Below the pieces are notes generated by a model. It had not been told where the DNA came from, searched no databases, and saw nothing but the letters and a program-made list of their open reading frames with translations. Source: Candidatus Thorarchaeota archaeon (GTDB taxonomy: Archaea; Asgardarchaeota; Thorarchaeia; Thorarchaeales; Thorarchaeaceae). From it: DNA of 64,000 nt. The translations under genes were made by a program, and so were the position numbers. Shown here one piece after another: positions 1 to 10,019 of the stretch (positions are counted from its first letter, which is position 1; each line of letters opens with the position of its first letter). The DNA lies in assembly GCA_008080745.1 (NCBI GenBank), contig SHMX01000001.1, positions 496,617 through 560,616 of the forward strand, in the 5' to 3' direction.

Positions 1-1335
1 TGCTCCTGCAATTATCAATGCAACGGGATTAATGGTTATTGAAGATAGAAATCGAGTGAAAACTGCAGAATCAAACATAAACAGACCAACGGATGATGCA
101 ATCATAGGTGCCATCAAAATCGATAGGCCCATGGCTATTACAAAACCGAAGACACATAGAAACAATGATTCCCACATGAAAGTGGAGAATATCTGATTGA
201 AGGATGCACCTTTTGAACGGAGAGCACTAATCTCGCCCTTTCTTCTTGAAACCGATGTTTCGGAAGTGAATAAAGTTAGCATTAGGCTCATAATCATAAT
301 GGGGAAGACCACAACCGTGAGTACCCTACTAGCAACAAATGTCCGTATTGTGCTCTCCAGCTCCCAAATATAACGCAAACCTTTGACATCAACATCCTGA
401 AACTGTTCCAGAATACTTTCCTGAAAGTATTCCAGATTGGGCACTAGTCGATCCGTTCCCATTGAGATAAGTCTTGGTAGAGAGGCTCGCATGAAGAGAA
501 ATCCACCAAAACCATGAGCAATAATCTCTCCAACATCGCCCTCCTGCATTGCATCTTCGCTTATTATAACCGAGTCAGCTAGTCCTAATACCGGAGAAGC
601 AAATCCAAATGGATCCCAGTTCTTCCTTAGTATGGATGTCATCACCTGAGCACTGATTGTTCCGGAATCTTTTGCCTCATAGATTCCCATTACTGTGAGA
701 TTTGTTAAAGACCTTGCATTTAGTTGAGTTGCAGTCCATGATAAACCTGGATCAGGCATTCGTTTGATAACATCCATTGAAATAACGCTGCCAACCTCAA
801 TCGTAATGCCATGTACTTGTCGAGTATAGGAGCAGAATTGTTCGGATACCAGAACTTCATCGGGTAACAAAGCAGTAAAGTTGCCTTCGTAATCAAATTC
901 TCGAGCCCATGTTTCAATGAAATTGTTATCTGCAATTATAACGCGCATGTCTTTTATGCCATGAATATAGTTTAATCCTATCATATTATATGGAGTATAA
1001 TCTGGCAATGATTCTCCAGTCAAGACACCAATTGTGCTAGATACTCGCGAGGAGAATTCTAGAAAATTAGTGCTATCAACATATTCCTGCACATCCGGCA
1101 TGTCTGCTGATTGATACGAATTATATCCATCAGGATATGCAACATATTGGAAAGCAACATCATCAAAATAATCTTCGACGACAAGACGAGTTCCAGTATC
1201 ACTCCAGACAAATACTGTTGTCGGTAATGCAATACCTATTGCCAAGATGATTGCAATACCAGCATTTCGAACTGGATAGTTTTTCAGAGAGCTCAGTGCG
1301 TATCCTAAGGACCACCAGCGGTTTCCTTTGAGCAT
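1..1335 (-). CDS. FtsX-like ABC transporter permease, C-terminus outside window
   Basis: This is the N-terminal part of a MacB/FtsX-family permease; the gene runs off the left edge. Translating the minus strand from the ATG at 1335 gives a basic N-terminus (MLKGNRWWSLGYALSSLKNY), one membrane helix, a large extracellular domain of about 270 residues, then the first helices of the FtsX core containing SALRSKGASFNQI, which the next gene matches (SSLRAKGASSSQI). A TTG at 1353 is an alternative start with a GAGG upstream. It lies just behind the paralogous permease and the ATPase on the same strand, so the three probably form one operon and one exporter or lipoprotein-release type complex. The substrate is unknown. 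The family call is firm; the start is less so. Confidence 0.85.
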   Translation of the reverse strand, partial: MLKGNRWWSLGYALSSLKNYPVRNAGIAIILAIGIALPTTVFVWSDTGTRLVVEDYFDDVAFQYVAYPDGYNSYQSADMPDVQEYVDSTNFLEFSSRVSSTIGVLTGESLPDYTPYNMIGLNYIHGIKDMRVIIADNNFIETWAREFDYEGNFTALLPDEVLVSEQFCSYTRQVHGITIEVGSVISMDVIKRMPDPGLSWTATQLNARSLTNLTVMGIYEAKDSGTISAQVMTSILRKNWDPFGFASPVLGLADSVIISEDAMQEGDVGEIIAHGFGGFLFMRASLPRLISMGTDRLVPNLEYFQESILEQFQDVDVKGLRYIWELESTIRTFVASRVLTVVVFPIMIMSLMLTLFTSETSVSRRKGEISALRSKGASFNQIFSTFMWESLFLCVFGFVIAMGLSILMAPMIASSVGLFMFDSAVFTRFLSSITINPVALIIAGA

Positions 1336-1366
1336 CTTCGGTCGTTGTGTCAATGATATCAAGTCC

Positions 1367-4279
1367 TCATAGATTTCTTAGCACAATTGCAGGATCAGTC
1401 TTTGAAGCCTCTCTTGCAGGCCAATAAGCTCCAAGAATCATCATGAATACCTCAAGAAGAAGTACTCCAGTTAGGAATCCAACTGGAAATACAACCAGAG
1501 CTTGAAGCGTACGAGCAAAGGGACTCATCGAAAAGATGACAATGCTCTGTACATAGCCAAATATTGTCCCCAGTACTAGGCTCAATGCCAGGGCTGCTAG
1601 GACGATTCCGGTAAACTCTGACAATACCATCTTGACGATTTGCTGTCTTGAACCTCCAACTGCCCGCAAAATAGCGTAGTCCCGTTTTCTCTCACGAACT
1701 ATTGAACCTAAGAAGAGAGTCAGTGCAAACATACTCAGTAAAAGTGACATGGCAAAACCAATCGAGAAGAGACCCTGAACAGTACTGAGGAAAAGAGCAG
1801 TACCAAAGGATATTCCTTCCAAGTCGAAACTGCCTGCAGTAGTTGCTGTGACACCTTGAAGATCATTTAGCGCACGTACAACCAAATCTTCATCGGTTAC
1901 ACAAACAAGATCAGCAAGGAACAATGTGGCCGTGGCCCTATCTGTCATTTCTGATACAAAGGCAATATTTGCCAATGCAAACCCAGAGAGACCCGATTGA
2001 AAGCCAAAACCCGGACCTAAACGGGAAGGAGGTATATACTCATCTGCAGCATAGCCAAAACCAGGTGCTGAATAAACCAGACCAACTATCTCGAAGGATA
2101 TATCAGTCGAGCCAGATCGTGCGTTTACATCCAGATTGATAGTATCACCCACAGTCTTGTTCCATCGGTTAGCATGATATTCGCTAAGTATGATTCCGTT
2201 TTCTACCGATGCAAGCCGGGAAAGGGCAGTGGAGTGATCTGTATTTACAAAACTTGTTGGATCAAAATCGCCAATGAGAGAGTATTCGATAGCATCTAAT
2301 GAAGCTAATATGATTCGTTCAGTACCCACAGAACTGGAAAGTTTGAGAACAGGTGTAGCTCGATTAACACCAGGATATTCTTCAATTGTGTCATTAAAAC
2401 TAAAGGGCCTGGATGTGCAGTCCACACGGAGATCTGCTCCAATTGCATAGGATACTTCAATGTCCAAATCTGCTTGAAAACTCTCAGCTTGAACAGTAAA
2501 AGCAATGGTAGATGATAAAGTAAGGGCAAGAACTACCATCAAAGGCACGATTCGACCTTTACGCATTCTCAGATTTCCAGCAGCAACCAGATTCTTTTCT
2601 CCAAGTATGAAAGACAATCGTTTTGTCATATTTGCAAAACCAACTCGAGAAATTCGGGAACCATTATAGGCCATAAAGAACCAGGAGGCTGTGCCTAAAC
2701 CAAGTTCCAGCAGAATCAGGATAGGATTTGCAGGAAGGAAGATGACTGCTCCTAAGACCATAGAGAGAAGAACAACTGACATTCCTATAGTGAACCCATA
2801 TGCTTCTTTACTATCACTTAATGCCTCCGTTGTTTCAACTAGACCAGAACCTATTTCGGTCTTAGCGGTGTTTCTTGCAGAATTCAAAATGAACAGAAGA
2901 GGTGGAAGAATACAGAATAAAAATGAATAGATAATTGTTTCAACTTTGAGTACAGACTCATTCAAGAAGGATAGATACGAAACCCAGTTAAACACCATGA
3001 ATGCCTCGGCAGAGGGTATCAATGCAGCAAACGCAATGCTCAGAATGATTCCCATGAAGAGACTTACACTCGCAATTATCACGGATTCGGAAAAGAATAT
3101 CCAATATATTTGACTGGAACTTGCACCCTTTGCACGGAGCGAACTCACCTCTACTTTTCGGGTTGCCATGAAGGTGTCCGCAGCAAATACGGACAGGAAT
3201 AAAGCGAGGATGAAAATCGGTAGATTGAGAAGCGCTAGCGGCATTGTGTCCGTATATGTGCTAACGAGTTCTTGAAGATACAGAACCTCATCAAGACCTT
3301 CTACATCAACATTATACAATTCATCAATTCTATCTTTCAGCGTAAGAAGATTGTCAGATATTGTATCAACACCAGCTGAAACCAATGCTGTTGATGAAGC
3401 TCTTAGAAACGACCGCGCAGGAAAGAATCCAATTTCTGGAAGGGGGTCAGTATCGATGACATTTGATAAAATCATAACACTATCACGAATGCCCAACACA
3501 GGCGTATCCCAGTTATAGTGCTCATAGTTTGATCGTAGACGGGATGGGAAACCAGTCTCCAAAATAGAGTTGTAACCTTGGATCTCGTATATACCCACAA
3601 TACGGAGAGATGTGAGACTCATTCTATCAAGCTCGGATAGTGGAGCTATAGAGGTACTTCTTCTTGTCAACAGCTCGATATCGATTGTTGAGTTAATCGT
3701 AATAGTGAAACCATATACATCATAGAAAGATTCGACAAATAATTGAGAAACAACTATCTCTCCTTCTTGGAGCGCAAATCTGCCTTCTATTTCAAACTCA
3801 GGTTCAATAATATTCAAGAGTTCATTATTGACAAATATTACTTCACAGTCTTTTATCCCATCAGAGTATATCGGCATATCCAGCCCATATAGTGTACTGT
3901 CAGGTAAATTCGATCCATACACCAGTCCTACTGACGAATTAACTCGATACGTATTCTCAATATACTCGCTGGTTTGCGAATAGCCTTCTGCTGCTATAAT
4001 GGCCTCGGATTGTCCTGGAGGTGCGGTTATCATTAATTGAAAAGAATTATCCTCGAAATAATTGTCCACACTGACTTTAACGCCAGTATCTGCCCAAACT
4101 AGAACGGAACCAATGAGAGAAACCCCGAGACTAAGTGTGAGTGCAAGACTCAAAGCTCTAAATGGGTATGAGCGCATTGCACTAAGAGCATACGAAAAAG
4201 GATAGAGCCGACTTCCTTTCTTAAAATCAACGCCGTTCTTCTTGCGCCTCGCCAAGCAATCACCCCTGTGATGTAACAT
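1367..4279 (-). CDS. FtsX-like ABC transporter permease with two FtsX modules
   Basis: 970-residue integral membrane protein of the MacB/FtsX permease type. Visible order: basic N-terminus, helix at about 43-62, an extracellular domain, a first four-helix core around 350-560 with the SSLRAKGASSSQI loop, a second extracellular domain, and a last four-helix core ending in YWPAREASKTDPAIVLRNL, a common FtsX C-terminus. The second half also carries the typical RERKRDYAILRAVGGS cytoplasmic loop. It overlaps the upstream ATPase gene by 20 nt if the ATG at 4279 is used; a TTG at 4255, four bases after the ATPase stop and behind a GGTGAT, would remove the overlap and is plausible. It probably acts with the ATPase and the second permease. 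Substrate unknown. Confidence 0.9.
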   Translation of the reverse strand: MLHHRGDCLARRKKNGVDFKKGSRLYPFSYALSAMRSYPFRALSLALTLSLGVSLIGSVLVWADTGVKVSVDNYFEDNSFQLMITAPPGQSEAIIAAEGYSQTSEYIENTYRVNSSVGLVYGSNLPDSTLYGLDMPIYSDGIKDCEVIFVNNELLNIIEPEFEIEGRFALQEGEIVVSQLFVESFYDVYGFTITINSTIDIELLTRRSTSIAPLSELDRMSLTSLRIVGIYEIQGYNSILETGFPSRLRSNYEHYNWDTPVLGIRDSVMILSNVIDTDPLPEIGFFPARSFLRASSTALVSAGVDTISDNLLTLKDRIDELYNVDVEGLDEVLYLQELVSTYTDTMPLALLNLPIFILALFLSVFAADTFMATRKVEVSSLRAKGASSSQIYWIFFSESVIIASVSLFMGIILSIAFAALIPSAEAFMVFNWVSYLSFLNESVLKVETIIYSFLFCILPPLLFILNSARNTAKTEIGSGLVETTEALSDSKEAYGFTIGMSVVLLSMVLGAVIFLPANPILILLELGLGTASWFFMAYNGSRISRVGFANMTKRLSFILGEKNLVAAGNLRMRKGRIVPLMVVLALTLSSTIAFTVQAESFQADLDIEVSYAIGADLRVDCTSRPFSFNDTIEEYPGVNRATPVLKLSSSVGTERIILASLDAIEYSLIGDFDPTSFVNTDHSTALSRLASVENGIILSEYHANRWNKTVGDTINLDVNARSGSTDISFEIVGLVYSAPGFGYAADEYIPPSRLGPGFGFQSGLSGFALANIAFVSEMTDRATATLFLADLVCVTDEDLVVRALNDLQGVTATTAGSFDLEGISFGTALFLSTVQGLFSIGFAMSLLLSMFALTLFLGSIVRERKRDYAILRAVGGSRQQIVKMVLSEFTGIVLAALALSLVLGTIFGYVQSIVIFSMSPFARTLQALVVFPVGFLTGVLLLEVFMMILGAYWPAREASKTDPAIVLRNL

Positions 4280-5051
4280 CAGCCGTCGAATCTTCGTCTT
4301 TGGGTCGGGTCACATCAACACCACTGTGTTTGAAGAATGCTGAAATCAGTTCCTCAACAAGTACCCCATCACGAAGAAGCATAATCTTGTCAGCCATTCT
4401 TGCAACCTCTGGATCATGTGTCACAACAATCACTGCACGGCCTTCTTTCTTTGCTAAATCACGCATGAGTTTGATAATCTCTCCACCAGTCTTGTGGTCC
4501 AAATCCCCAGTCGGTTCGTCACACAGCAGAATTACTGGGTCATTAGCTAATGCACGGGCAAGTGCAACTCGTGAGCGCATACCACCAGATAATTCGTGGG
4601 GCATGTGGTGAGCTCGGTGATCAACGGAAACCGCTTCAAGAAGTTTCATAGCTTTACTGATTCGTTTCTCGGCCCGAACTTCATCAAGAAGCATGGGCAC
4701 CATTACATTTTCAATAGCTGTAAAAATAGGAAGAAGGTGCTGATCTTGAAAGAGTACGCCAATCTTACTTCGACGCATCTCAGACATCTGATCATCATTC
4801 AGTTCAGTAATATCTACATTATCAACAAATATCGTTCCGCTTGTAGGCCGGTCAAGACCACCAATAAGATTGAGTAGAGTAGTCTTACCTGAACCCGAAG
4901 CACCGACAATCGCAACAAAATCACCTTTACGGACTGTTAGGTCTGTACCTCGAAGTACTTTGATAATTCGAGTTCCGTCCTGAAACTCACGGAAGACCTC
5001 TTTACATTCTACAGCAATACTGTTGTCTGGTTCCAAGTCTGGTCTCTCCAA
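4260..5051 (-). CDS. ABC transporter ATP-binding protein, LolD/MacB type
   Basis: 263-residue nucleotide-binding subunit. Walker A is GASGSGKT at 50-57, the Q-loop glutamine is Q102, the signature is LSGGM at 154-158 (the usual glutamine is methionine here), Walker B is VILLCDEP at 173-180 followed by the D-loop, and the H-loop histidine is H212 in VVTHD. This set, with the DRPTSG segment, is typical of ATPases that drive FtsX-type permeases. The C-terminal 35 residues are an acidic extension beyond the usual end. It is the first gene of the minus-strand operon and overlaps the start of the first permease. It powers a mechanotransmission or export complex at the membrane; substrate unknown. 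Confidence 0.92.
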   Translation of the reverse strand: MERPDLEPDNSIAVECKEVFREFQDGTRIIKVLRGTDLTVRKGDFVAIVGASGSGKTTLLNLIGGLDRPTSGTIFVDNVDITELNDDQMSEMRRSKIGVLFQDQHLLPIFTAIENVMVPMLLDEVRAEKRISKAMKLLEAVSVDHRAHHMPHELSGGMRSRVALARALANDPVILLCDEPTGDLDHKTGGEIIKLMRDLAKKEGRAVIVVTHDPEVARMADKIMLLRDGVLVEELISAFFKHSGVDVTRPKDEDSTADVTSQG

Positions 5052-5176
5052 GGGAGATTATTCTTCAATCAGGTTGTTTTTAGCGTTGCGTCTCAAGCAA
5101 CAAATTCGACGCAGCATGAATACCTAAAAAAGGGGCCTATCTCGTCAATATTTACAAGATTTTTAGAGGTTCTAGT

Positions 5177-5665
5177 ATGAGAGTCTTCGCAGTTTCAGGA
5201 TGGTCCAAAACAGGAAAGACCACTCTTGTTGAAGAACTAATCAAAGCACTACTCGCTAGAGGTTATCGAGTAGCCACCATAAAAAGCACACACGAAGATA
5301 TATTGGATAAGCCAGGAACAGATACATACCGTCATCAAAAGGCAGGCGCAAATCCATCAATATTGCTTGGAAAAAACGGAACTATGATAAATTACTCCGA
5401 GCGGCTGGAAATTAAAACATTTGCTGAGTTGGATGTGGAGTTTCTCATTATTGAAGGAATGAAGAGAAGTATAATTCCAAAAGTCTGGTGCAGTAAAAAA
5501 AAGGATACCTCGTGGAAAGACTTTCCCGATATTAGAGCAATAGTTTCTAGAGATCTAAACCCAACACAAGGAGAGAAAAGTATACCAATTCTGCATCCCG
5601 ATGATATCGAGAGTATAGTGTCAATCATTCTAAGAGAAGCTATACCAGTAACAGATATTTCATAG
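5177..5665 (+). CDS. mobB: MobB-like molybdopterin-guanine dinucleotide biosynthesis GTPase
   Basis: 162-residue P-loop protein of the MobB family. Walker A is GWSKTGKT at 8-15, followed by the family segment TIKSTHEDI and, further on, FLIIEGMK as the Walker B-like strand. MobB binds GTP and assists MobA in attaching GMP to molybdopterin for molybdenum or tungsten enzymes. Length is normal for the single-domain form. It is transcribed divergently from the ABC operon, with about 125 bp between them. No other molybdopterin gene is in the window, so the pathway role rests on the family alone. Confidence 0.8.
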   Translation: MRVFAVSGWSKTGKTTLVEELIKALLARGYRVATIKSTHEDILDKPGTDTYRHQKAGANPSILLGKNGTMINYSERLEIKTFAELDVEFLIIEGMKRSIIPKVWCSKKKDTSWKDFPDIRAIVSRDLNPTQGEKSIPILHPDDIESIVSIILREAIPVTDIS

Positions 5666-5719
5666 AGCAAGATTGGCGTAATCCGTAACTTATAACTGTA
5701 GAATAGCGATGAAAAAAGT

Positions 5720-7714
5720 ATGACCCGTGACCAAATTTCCCAGTATTTCGCAGCGATTGCAGTGATGGTTTTGGTTTTTAGTCCGGTTCTTACGGTGGAT
5801 GCCCAGCTCAAACCAGCATCAATAAGCCCATCTGAGCAACGAGTAATCCCTAGTTCAGTATATGATGCAGAGGCTGATTGGGACAGTATCTTTGGAAGTG
5901 TTTCAATTACTTGGCTTAGGAACTTCGTACGAGATATGTCTGAAGATCATCCATATCGTACTTGGTATCCGCTCGATAAAGCGCCTTCTCCCCAACTAGA
6001 GGGGGGCTGGACGATGGCAAATAATACTCTAATGAGTATCACTGGCGGGAATCTCAGTTTCAAAATTATGACTGAATATATGAATCTGGTTGCAATCAGG
6101 AACGGGTCGGATTCACGTCTTGCACCAATCATTATTGCAGGAACTATTGCTGGACCCTACAGCCCCGGTGCAAACGCTTATGCAGCATCTGTAGCGGGTG
6201 TGCTTCATGTAGCTTATCTCCTGAACAATTTGACCATTAGTAATGATGTCTACTTTGTTTTGGTTAATACGTATCGATCGTATCATCAGCCCTCTGGAAG
6301 CAATATTGGCTTCAGGGCATTGCTAAGCACTCTTGAAAATCAGGGACGACACCCTGCCACCGTCTTGTGGATGGATAGTATCCTCTACGAGAGTGAGGAA
6401 ACTAATGGAGATAGACTTGCCATCCAGTTCGGACAGGGTGGAGAAGTACTGGAAGGAAGTGAATACCTTGCATTTCTCTCGACACAAGTATCTGCATACG
6501 CTGGAAACAGTAGAGCTGTAGTAAAATCAACTACCAACAGATATTGGGACGACTCTGGTTCTGCAGAAGCGATAAATTATGGGATTCCCTCGATTGTGTT
6601 TTCACAATATTACACAGAGAGTGTTTCAGGCCGCGAAAATGATGACTGGGACTTTTTCTATTGGTCATATACAATGCTTGAGGAAGCTGCAGGTATAGCT
6701 GCGTCAATCATAGCATATCTTGGGAAAATAAGCAATGGAGAAGCCCCGATAGTAGAAAGAACAACGTCACTTTCAGCGGGCAGCTCGAAAACAATCGATA
6801 TCTATCTCACAGGTATATCCAGTATTAATGTGAGTGTTGGATGGAGTGATAATACGACGATAGAAGCACAGATTCGAAATGAGTTTGATGTAGTGCTATT
6901 CTCTCGTGTGGGAGATAATAATTCACTCATTCTTAATTATACAAATGAGGATACTGGTGAATTTTCTCTGAGACTCCTCAATTCGGGTACAAATAGCACA
7001 ACAGTACAGTACAACTACACTCATTGGCATGACTTCGATCAAGATGGACTTAGCGATGATTTGGAGTACATGTATGGTACAGACGGAATCAGCAGCGATA
7101 CAGACAATGATCTTGCAGATGATTACTCCGAAGTCATGGTCTATGGATGTGACCCCCTTGTCCAAGATACAGATGGAGATGGAGCAATAGATGGTGTGGA
7201 GATTATGTTGGGTGCCGATCCTACTATTGTTGATACTGACCAAGACACTCTAAGTGATGGTTTTGAGATTGAAAATGGGTATGATCCTACCTCAAATGAT
7301 ACGGATGGAGACCAAATACTAGATAATGTGGAAGTTGATTTGGGATTAAATCCTCTTTCCAATGATACCGATGGAGACGGCCTATTGGATTATCAGGAGC
7401 TTTTAGCAGGTACCGATGCTGCATCACCAGACTCAGATGGAGACGGGCTTTCCGACCTATTTGAGCTGCTAAATTACATGGACCCTCTATCACAAGACTC
7501 GGATAAAGATGGTTTATCTGATGCTTATGAGATTGAGAATTGTCTTATGCCCAATAATCCAGATACAGATTCAGACGGCATTCCTGATGGAGTTGATTGG
7601 ATGCCTAGAGAACACTGGATGACTATAGTTCCTGTGGCGGGCTTTGGTATATTCCTGCTTGTTATGATTCTATGGTTACTCATGAAGAGAAGAACGTATT
7701 CTAGGAGTGGATAA
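5720..7714 (+). CDS. secreted membrane-anchored protein: M28-like domain plus TSP3 calcium repeats
   Basis: 664 residues. A signal peptide (about 1-28, ending VDAQ) is followed by a domain of about 280 residues resembling an M28 zinc peptidase: the segment PGANAYAASVAGVLHVAYLL aligns with the family's GANDNASG helix, and YGIPSIVF precedes the final active-site loop. The aspartate expected in that motif is absent, so it is probably not an active peptidase. A beta-rich linker follows, then about eight thrombospondin type 3-like repeats (DTDGDG, DSDGDGLSD and variants; about 435-635) expected to bind calcium, and a single C-terminal helix with a basic tail. The protein should face the outside. 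The next gene is a full-length paralog only 3 bases away, so the pair is co-transcribed. Confidence 0.8.
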   Translation: MTRDQISQYFAAIAVMVLVFSPVLTVDAQLKPASISPSEQRVIPSSVYDAEADWDSIFGSVSITWLRNFVRDMSEDHPYRTWYPLDKAPSPQLEGGWTMANNTLMSITGGNLSFKIMTEYMNLVAIRNGSDSRLAPIIIAGTIAGPYSPGANAYAASVAGVLHVAYLLNNLTISNDVYFVLVNTYRSYHQPSGSNIGFRALLSTLENQGRHPATVLWMDSILYESEETNGDRLAIQFGQGGEVLEGSEYLAFLSTQVSAYAGNSRAVVKSTTNRYWDDSGSAEAINYGIPSIVFSQYYTESVSGRENDDWDFFYWSYTMLEEAAGIAASIIAYLGKISNGEAPIVERTTSLSAGSSKTIDIYLTGISSINVSVGWSDNTTIEAQIRNEFDVVLFSRVGDNNSLILNYTNEDTGEFSLRLLNSGTNSTTVQYNYTHWHDFDQDGLSDDLEYMYGTDGISSDTDNDLADDYSEVMVYGCDPLVQDTDGDGAIDGVEIMLGADPTIVDTDQDTLSDGFEIENGYDPTSNDTDGDQILDNVEVDLGLNPLSNDTDGDGLLDYQELLAGTDAASPDSDGDGLSDLFELLNYMDPLSQDSDKDGLSDAYEIENCLMPNNPDTDSDGIPDGVDWMPREHWMTIVPVAGFGIFLLVMILWLLMKRRTYSRSG

Positions 7715-7717
7715 TAC

Positions 7718-9778
7718 ATGCAACTAACCAAGACGAAAGTACGACATAATCGAATTATACGGAGGTATTTTGCAATCTTCACCCTGATACTTCTACTTGC
7801 TATACCTATGTATACAGAGCCAGAAACAGCCATAAATAATGGTGAAATCCAACTAGAAAATCATTCCAAGTTTCAAGATGCTTCTGTGGGTAATCCTACA
7901 TATGTAAATCTAACCCAGTATATTGAAGAGATCTACAATACAACATCCCAGACCAGAATCGAGGAATACACCCAGAGCCTTTCAGAAAATTATCCAGCAA
8001 GAATATGGAATATATCAATTAATGCAGCCTCAACCAACCTCCTTGCCGCTATGGCTTGGGTGAACACTACACTAAAGACAATCACCGATGAGTCCCTAAT
8101 ATTCAAACAAATAGAGGGAGAGCCGTTCCTCTTTGCAAAGCAGGAGGGAAGTGATACCAATCCCAGAAAAGGAATAGTACTTACGGGAATTCTAGACTCA
8201 GAGAATTATCCTGGTGCAAATAGTGTAGGGATAAGTGTCGCAATCATTTTGGAGCTAGCCAATATACTCCATGAATATTCTTTTGATTTTGATATTTATT
8301 ACGTATTATCGATTGGTGGCAGATATGATTCTGATATCGATTATGGGAGTAGGGCCTTTGTCGAATGGATACAAAACAACAATATTGACATTTTCACGAC
8401 ATTGGCATTTGACAAGATGCTCTTTAGTCGTTACGGATTCATTAACAGTAATAAGATAGCTCTTAGAACCAGCACAATATCAAATTACCACTTTTCAGAT
8501 TATATTCCCGACTTGTTAGTGCAGATCTCAAAGCAATATGGTTCAAACAAATTCATCAGGCTAATTGATAATGAAAAGGCAGACCGTTCCACAGCATATG
8601 AGATGTGGAGAGTCAATCTTCCAGGAATTCATGTCACACAAGGATATTACCCAGATCCCAATAGCGATTCTATAGAAGACGTTTGGGACAATGACGAGTA
8701 CAAATACGACAAACCAGTAGAGACAGTATCTGCAACTGCTGCTATGCTGGTACAACTTGGAATGATGAATGGAAATCATGCTGCAGCTCATTATATGAAT
8801 AGCACTATTCCCACGGGTCAAAGCTCGAATCTCTTCTTTGTAGCAAGTGTCAACGATTTCGTCAATGTCACAATATCCTGGCCAGAAGGGACTCAATTAC
8901 AGGCGAATATCATAAGGTCCTCAACATCAACATCGATGTATCAACGAATAGAAAACGACTCGCTCATCATTATGAAATATCGTTCTGTTCCACGAGGCGA
9001 ATATGAGGTAGTCATAGAGAATCTTGGATCGCATAATGCTACCGTCAGTATGAATATTACATATTATGAGGACTTTGATGGTGACTCTCTTCACGGAGGG
9101 ACTGAGGCAGAACTGGGAACTAGCGTATATTTCGCGGACTCGGACTCGGACAATATCAATGACAATGTAGAAATCCAAATGGGAACCTCACCACTCCTGG
9201 AGGATTCCGATAATGACGGAGCTAATGATTTTGAGGAGCTACAATATGGTAGCAATCCATATTTGAACGATACAGATGGTGACCAACTTCTAGATGGTTT
9301 TGAGATTGCTAGAAACATGGATCCAACAAACACAGATTCTGATGATGATGAAATTGGAGACTACGATGAGATATACACATATTTCACCGATCCAACACGG
9401 GAGGATTCCGATTTTGATGGATTAGAGGATGGTTTTGAAATCTCGGCGGGATTAGATCCGCTTTCGCCCGATTCTGATGGGGACTCGCTTGGAGACCTCT
9501 TCGAAATCCTCAACCAAATAGATCCCACTAAAATGGATACTGATGGGGATGGCTGGTCCGATGCATATGAGGTTGAGTTCTGTCTATCACCAACAAATCC
9601 AGATACTGACGGAGATGGAATTCCAGATGGTATAGATTGGGACCCTCAAGAGCATTGGGTAAATGTAGTAGCCCCCATCGCTCTACTATCAATAATTCTT
9701 CTTACAGGCATCTTTGGCTTTCTCAAACTGAGGCTTTACAAAAGACTTGATGCGGAGGAAAACGAAGCCACTGCATAA
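7718..9778 (+). CDS. paralog of the preceding M28-like/TSP3 surface protein
   Basis: 686 residues with the same architecture as the gene before it: N-terminal hydrophobic segment at about 17-33, an M28-like domain (PGANSVGISVAIILELANIL matches the family helix but again lacks the metal-binding aspartate), a beta-rich region, about eight TSP3-like repeats at about 450-650, and a terminal helix with a short charged tail. The two proteins end with a very similar block (NPDTDGDGIPDGIDW before the helix), so they arose by tandem duplication. A hairpin followed by T residues lies across the stop codon. Function unknown; a scaffold or binding role fits better than proteolysis. Confidence 0.8.
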   Translation: MQLTKTKVRHNRIIRRYFAIFTLILLLAIPMYTEPETAINNGEIQLENHSKFQDASVGNPTYVNLTQYIEEIYNTTSQTRIEEYTQSLSENYPARIWNISINAASTNLLAAMAWVNTTLKTITDESLIFKQIEGEPFLFAKQEGSDTNPRKGIVLTGILDSENYPGANSVGISVAIILELANILHEYSFDFDIYYVLSIGGRYDSDIDYGSRAFVEWIQNNNIDIFTTLAFDKMLFSRYGFINSNKIALRTSTISNYHFSDYIPDLLVQISKQYGSNKFIRLIDNEKADRSTAYEMWRVNLPGIHVTQGYYPDPNSDSIEDVWDNDEYKYDKPVETVSATAAMLVQLGMMNGNHAAAHYMNSTIPTGQSSNLFFVASVNDFVNVTISWPEGTQLQANIIRSSTSTSMYQRIENDSLIIMKYRSVPRGEYEVVIENLGSHNATVSMNITYYEDFDGDSLHGGTEAELGTSVYFADSDSDNINDNVEIQMGTSPLLEDSDNDGANDFEELQYGSNPYLNDTDGDQLLDGFEIARNMDPTNTDSDDDEIGDYDEIYTYFTDPTREDSDFDGLEDGFEISAGLDPLSPDSDGDSLGDLFEILNQIDPTKMDTDGDGWSDAYEVEFCLSPTNPDTDGDGIPDGIDWDPQEHWVNVVAPIALLSIILLTGIFGFLKLRLYKRLDAEENEATA

Positions 9779-9797
9779 GCCAGTGGTACTTTTTCTT
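9768..9797 (+). terminator. hairpin plus T-run after the TSP3 gene pair
   Basis: Inverted repeat CCACTG (9768-9773) / CAGTGG (9781-9786) spanning the stop codon, followed by TACTTTTTCTTT. It would end the two-gene transcript. Confidence 0.55.
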
Positions 9798-9949
9798 TGT
9801 GAAATAGAGCGGTTCAGTTACCCCTAAGGTCGTTCATCTTGTTCCGATCACATATAGGTAAGTCATCATTACCGCATTACTTTGTATGATTGACTGCTAT
9901 TTAGAATTGCTATTAGCCACTATCAAGATTGAATGCAAGTACAATATAC

Positions 9950-9967
9950 GGGGTTTGCGGGCGTTGT
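9950..9967 (+). repeat. short dispersed GTTGCGGGCG-type motif
   Basis: GGGGTTTGCGGGCGTTG in the intergenic space before the glycosylase gene. Close relatives occur at 26180-26204, 34644-34657 and 52135-52150, all between genes. Its GC content stands out from the AT-rich surroundings. Function unknown. Confidence 0.4.
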
Positions 9968-10019
9968 GATCTTACACAGTCCTATCACAATACTAATTTC
10001 TTGAGGTTTGATAGTGGTC

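Noticed and set aside
4596-4877. Plus-strand frame opposite the ABC ATPase
   Set aside because: Antisense shadow of a strongly conserved gene.
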